Shown here one piece after another: positions 52,191 to 55,436 of a DNA stretch of 55,436 nucleotides. Numbering within the stretch: position 1 is the first letter of the stretch; every line of letters begins with the position of its first letter. Source of the DNA: WTAW01 sp964406575 (GTDB lineage Bacteria; Acidobacteriota; Aminicenantia; Aminicenantales; Aminicenantaceae). Both the position numbers and the translations under genes were made by a program. Below the pieces are notes generated by a model that was not told the origin of the DNA, did not search any database, and worked only from the letters and a program-made list of their open reading frames with translations. The stretch spans positions 1 to 55,436 of the forward strand of contig CAYOSH010000026.1 of the NCBI GenBank assembly GCA_964406575.1, written 5' to 3'.

Positions 52191-52204
52191 GGGGGACAGC
52201 ATAG
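52191..52204 (+). repeat. GGGGGACAG motif after the second permease
   Basis: GGGGGACAGCATAG lies 13 bp after the permease stop codon. It is the sixth copy in the window and again directly follows a gene end. Confidence 0.6.
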
Positions 52205-52327
52205 TTAATTCTACAGCTTAAGGCCAGCACACGTAATTTGAAATTTCGGATACCTCCGCTCAGCCTGGATGTTTAAATCCTAAATGTTTAATGTTAGAAT
52301 GTGGACCTCATTGCAAGGGAGGTAAAC

Positions 52328-52912
52328 ATGTCACTCATCCCAGCCTTTGAAATCGGAATTTGGAACGCATGGATACTTCAAGTTGTGTTTTATCTGTCCA
52401 TGTTTATTCCAGACTTTTTTCTGGATAAAGAAGCAAAGAACAGAGCAAAAAGGATGAGCATGTTTGCGCTTTATAAGAAAATCGAGAAGCTTTTAGCCCT
52501 ATCAACGCATGTCGTTATTATGCCCCTTGTTTTTATCTACTCCATTTTTCTTCCGCTCAAGATAGGCTCGGTATGGTTGTATGTGGGCCTTCCTATTTTT
52601 GCTGTTTCCCTTTTGATGTCCGTCACAACTCTTTTCAACATCGCCTCTTCCTCGATTGATAAACCCGTCACCAAGGGGGCTTATCGATTTTCGAGACACC
52701 CGATGTATTTCAGTGGTTTCCTGATGTTCATCAGTATTGCAATATCCTGCGCGTCCTGGGTCGTTTTTCTCTGCGGTGTCTTATGGATAGGCTTGTGGCA
52801 AATCGTGGTGCCAACAGAAGAACGGATCCTCATCGAGAAGTACGGAGATGCCTATCGCAAATATGCGGCTAGGACACCGCGATGGATAGGAATTCCAAAA
52901 AGACAACGCTAA
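52328..52912 (+). CDS. Isoprenylcysteine carboxyl methyltransferase/PEMT-like membrane protein
   Basis: The start at 52328 (MSLIPAF) is chosen over 52301 because AGGGAGG lies 5 nt upstream. The 194-residue product has about five membrane helices and the conserved C-terminal motif RHPMYFSGFLMF, then a Glu-Glu pair in PTEERILIEKYGDAYRKYAARTPRWIG. These are the SAM-binding signature of the ICMT/PEMT superfamily, which methylates small or lipid-attached substrates at the membrane. The substrate cannot be assigned. Monocistronic. Confidence 0.85.
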   Translation: MSLIPAFEIGIWNAWILQVVFYLSMFIPDFFLDKEAKNRAKRMSMFALYKKIEKLLALSTHVVIMPLVFIYSIFLPLKIGSVWLYVGLPIFAVSLLMSVTTLFNIASSSIDKPVTKGAYRFSRHPMYFSGFLMFISIAISCASWVVFLCGVLWIGLWQIVVPTEERILIEKYGDAYRKYAARTPRWIGIPKRQR

Positions 52913-53071
52913 TTCCCAGTAAATGACTTTGGATGTTCTCTCACGGTCCTGTCCTTTGTTATGATTGAAATAAGCTCAGTGAACGCACTCTATATCGGTC
53001 AACTCGGGAAACTGACCCAACATTTGAGGTCCGCTAGACGAACGGACTCACTATGGATAGAACTTGAACTC

Positions 53072-54232
53072 CTAGAGATTCTCACTATCCAATAACATCT
53101 CTTTGTGCAAAATGACTTCACGCTGACCTTTTTCATTTTTAACGACAAGAGCAGCCTCTTTTACATTTTCATCATCGATAAGTTGCCTTAACTCGAAAAT
53201 CGCATCGCCATTGAAATCTTTTCCATTACACGCAACGATTTCATCCCCAACCTTAATGCCGGCTTTATCTGAAGGCCCTCCAGTCCAAAGTCCATCAACA
53301 ACGACTGTGTTGTTTTCTCCTATGCCCAGATTCAATCCAAAAGAGAAGAGATCTTTCACAAATTGGGCATCTTCATAAGGGACAAAAAGAATCTCATCGT
53401 TGGGGTAATCGATGGTTATCAAGAACTGACACAAATAGTCCTTCCCGAGCAGGGGAACAGAAAGAGGCGCCGGAAGCTCGGCAAAACAACACATCAGGTC
53501 TTGTAATTTAAGGCCACCCTGTGCAAATTGTTCGATCCTCCCGAGATAGACATCTATCGTTTTTGTACCCGGCCATTTGATCATCACACCCTTCGACCGG
53601 ACCAGCGATGGGTCATTCCTCACGCCCATTCTGTCCAGATAGTCGAGAGGGAAGACCACAGAATATGGCTGACCGGTGTCAACCATCGCTTTAGCAGAGA
53701 TAGTCTCATTAATCATGCAATCGATCATGGGAGCATTATTAATCCGATGGTTTGTAAACTTGAATCTATAACCGGGAGCACTTTCCTTGCTGTCTTCCTC
53801 ACAGGGAGAAAGAATCATCCTCTGATTCCGATAATCGAGGGTCACTTTAAACCTTTCCAAAAGGTTAGAGCCTATAATTCCATAGAGGGGAATCCCATGC
53901 CTCTCAAACTCTTGGAAATCAAATCCCATGAAGGCAAAGATGTTGGGAATAGACACTTCCCCCATCTCCAGTGTATCCATCTTCGCCATATTCCCTCTGA
54001 TTTTGAGGCCCAATTCTTCGGCGACCTTCCGGCCAATAAATGTCAAACCTCCGGTATCGAGGATAAAGTTATATGATTTGGCAGAACCATTGATCTTACC
54101 CTTAATAACAATGAGATGTTCCATAAGCTCAAAGGGGATCACCCCTTTAACCGGTAGGTTCTCGACCTGAGTAAGAGCCACAGTGTTTGTTAAGAAAGCG
54201 ATAAGAAAAGTCGAGATGATTGTTTTTTTCAT
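53072..54232 (-). CDS. Retropepsin-like aspartyl protease with PDZ domain, exported
   Basis: The 386-residue product has a signal peptide (IISTFLIAFLTNTVALTQ). FILDTGG (Asp59-Thr-Gly) and AMVDTGQPYSV (second DTG near residue 184) give both Asp motifs, so one chain would hold both active-site halves, unlike homodimeric retropepsins. A PDZ domain covers about residues 300-375 (GLWTGGPSDKAGIKVGDEIVACNGKDF), a typical regulatory or substrate-binding module. GGAGG precedes the start. It is convergent with the ICMT-like gene, and the spacer carries a small GTCCG/CGGAC hairpin (near 53029-53047). Confidence 0.85.
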   Translation of the reverse strand: MKKTIISTFLIAFLTNTVALTQVENLPVKGVIPFELMEHLIVIKGKINGSAKSYNFILDTGGLTFIGRKVAEELGLKIRGNMAKMDTLEMGEVSIPNIFAFMGFDFQEFERHGIPLYGIIGSNLLERFKVTLDYRNQRMILSPCEEDSKESAPGYRFKFTNHRINNAPMIDCMINETISAKAMVDTGQPYSVVFPLDYLDRMGVRNDPSLVRSKGVMIKWPGTKTIDVYLGRIEQFAQGGLKLQDLMCCFAELPAPLSVPLLGKDYLCQFLITIDYPNDEILFVPYEDAQFVKDLFSFGLNLGIGENNTVVVDGLWTGGPSDKAGIKVGDEIVACNGKDFNGDAIFELRQLIDDENVKEAALVVKNEKGQREVILHKEMLLDSENL

Positions 54233-54483
54233 TAGGCCTCCTATTGTTCATCACCCACACCAAAATCATGATTCACAGAACCATAAGTATATAAACCATT
54301 CAGAGCTGCTCCAACATCGAATCGAAAGATCTGATCTCTCCCTCTTCTTATCCGCACCGGCTTATTTTTTATGGACTCAGTGAAGATAAATGGAAACTTA
54401 AGACCGATCAAAAAATCAATGATTCATTCTTTCATCTATCTTTGAATGTCCTGAATCCAGATAAAGTCAATCCCTAGCTATCC

Positions 54484-55344
54484 TTATCTTTTTCTTTGAG
54501 CGACCATGCGGACAAGCTCAGCCGGGGGGCCGCCCCAATCACCTAACCATACACCCTCCTCATATTTCTGAATATGAAAATCTTTGAAGTGGGAGAGAAG
54601 GGCATTGGGTGGCAACGCGTGGACATAGGCGGGGAAGGACTGTTTTTCAGTAGCAAGAACATGCTCGAAGACGAGGATGCCTCCGGGTCTAAGGGAAGCA
54701 TTCAGTCGGGCTACGAAGGTCGGATCGGATACCGGCGCCCATGAGAGGATCATGACAATGAGATCCCATCGCTCGGTCCCGAAGTCGAAGTCCTGGTAGG
54801 CTGTTTTTACGGTCGTGATGGAGGTACCGGCTTTTTCGGCATTGGTAGAAGCAGCGGCCAAGCCGACACCGGAGATATCGATGGCGGTTACATCCCAGCC
54901 TTGCTGGGCCAGCCAAACGGCATTGCGGCCTTGTCCCGCCCCTACATCGAGGGCTCTTCCAGGTGTGAGGTCTTTGGTGGATTCCATCATGAAGGTACTC
55001 GGTGTGGACGTGAAGCCGTCCTTTTCAGGATCGCCGGTCAAGGGTTTGGAAAAGATACGGTCATAGATAATCTCGGTACTCTTTTCCGGATGCTCTTTGG
55101 AGAGGCGGCGGATAGTCTCGATCTGCCGTTTGATTTCGTCTTGAGACAGACCATCTTGGGTTAGTTTCTCTTCATAAATCCCGAGGGATACGTTCTCCGG
55201 ATTGGTCATGATCCAAGCCGTGAAGGACGCCCAAATTTTATCGTCCTCCGTCTGATTCTGAACCATGGCCGAAGCCGGAGCCAAGAGCACAAGTATAATC
55301 CCTATGCTAACCAGATCGCGCAGAACATAAGATTGAATGTTCAT
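54484..55344 (-). CDS. Class I SAM-dependent methyltransferase with apparent signal peptide
   Basis: The start at 55344 is chosen because GGAGG lies 4 nt upstream, and the frame from 55392 is unsupported. The 286-residue product begins with a hydrophobic segment (VLRDLVSIGIILVLLAPASAM). A helical region (residues 30-105, LSQDEIKRQIETIRRLSKEHPEK) precedes the Rossmann fold with motif I DVGAGQGRN (near 133), and then WDLIVMILSWAPVSD and LRPGGILVFEH. Methyltransferases of this class normally work in the cytosol where SAM is found. An exported form would be unusual, so the segment could also be a membrane anchor. Substrate unknown. Confidence 0.75.
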   Translation of the reverse strand: MNIQSYVLRDLVSIGIILVLLAPASAMVQNQTEDDKIWASFTAWIMTNPENVSLGIYEEKLTQDGLSQDEIKRQIETIRRLSKEHPEKSTEIIYDRIFSKPLTGDPEKDGFTSTPSTFMMESTKDLTPGRALDVGAGQGRNAVWLAQQGWDVTAIDISGVGLAAASTNAEKAGTSITTVKTAYQDFDFGTERWDLIVMILSWAPVSDPTFVARLNASLRPGGILVFEHVLATEKQSFPAYVHALPPNALLSHFKDFHIQKYEEGVWLGDWGGPPAELVRMVAQRKR

Positions 55345-55436
55345 GTTTCCTCCACTCTTTTTAAACGAAACAGAATTATTTTGGTTATTCAAAATGTAAC
55401 GAAAATATTCAAAAATACTCAGACTTATGCAACTTA

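Overview
The window reads as a bacterial chromosome segment of moderate GC content, with Shine-Dalgarno sites of the GGAGG type, many exported proteins with Sec signals or lipoboxes, and no phage, plasmid, rRNA or tRNA signature. Zinc-ribbon Ser/Thr kinases with TPR tails, MacB/FtsX permeases with a permease-prefix domain next to PadR, FadL-type porins, DUF4097 and TudS-related proteins, and many secreted peptidases together suggest Acidobacteriota or Candidatus Aminicenantes. This placement is an inference from gene content; no marker gene is present to prove it.

Region 1 (1-18.3 kb) is a patchwork of mostly single genes: a DUF4097 beta-solenoid protein, DUF456 plus an M28 peptidase, an S9 peptidase, a 61-aa membrane peptide ending in a strong two-way terminator, a thioredoxin-reductase-like flavoprotein, a PD-(D/E)XK nuclease with an Fe-S cysteine set, a LolA-like protein, a thioredoxin-fold protein, an NTF2-like lipoprotein, a FadL-family outer-membrane protein, a 6-bladed propeller, a TudS-related desulfidase, an ARPP-1 domain protein and several small membrane proteins. 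Region 2 (18.6-26.9 kb) holds two serine beta-lactamase-fold hydrolases, a CpXC protein, a PlsC acyltransferase, an exported GyrI-like protein, a lipoprotein gluzincin peptidase and a WbqC protein.

Region 3 (26.9-52.2 kb) is the most distinctive part. Four zinc-ribbon Ser/Thr kinases lie within 23 kb, two of them tandem paralogs of exactly equal length (1034 aa). They surround a 1384-residue secreted subtilisin whose C-terminal half is seven CARDB repeats of exactly 348 bp each. PilZ, PadR and two large FtsX-type permeases without an ATPase are interleaved. A short GGGGGACAG motif recurs six times in the intergenic gaps of this region. The layout would fit envelope sensing by membrane-anchored kinases, but no direct link between kinases and protease is visible.

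Region 4 (52.3-55.4 kb) holds an isoprenylcysteine-methyltransferase-like membrane protein, a retropepsin-PDZ protein and a methyltransferase with an apparent signal peptide.

The non-coding DNA is unusually structured: a 97-nt symmetric fold-back bracketed by direct repeats (about 1.3-1.5 kb), a two-copy element combining an inverted repeat with a Shine-Dalgarno-preceded mini-ORF (about 0.1 and 11.45 kb), a nested stem region before the subtilase gene, and REP-like motifs.
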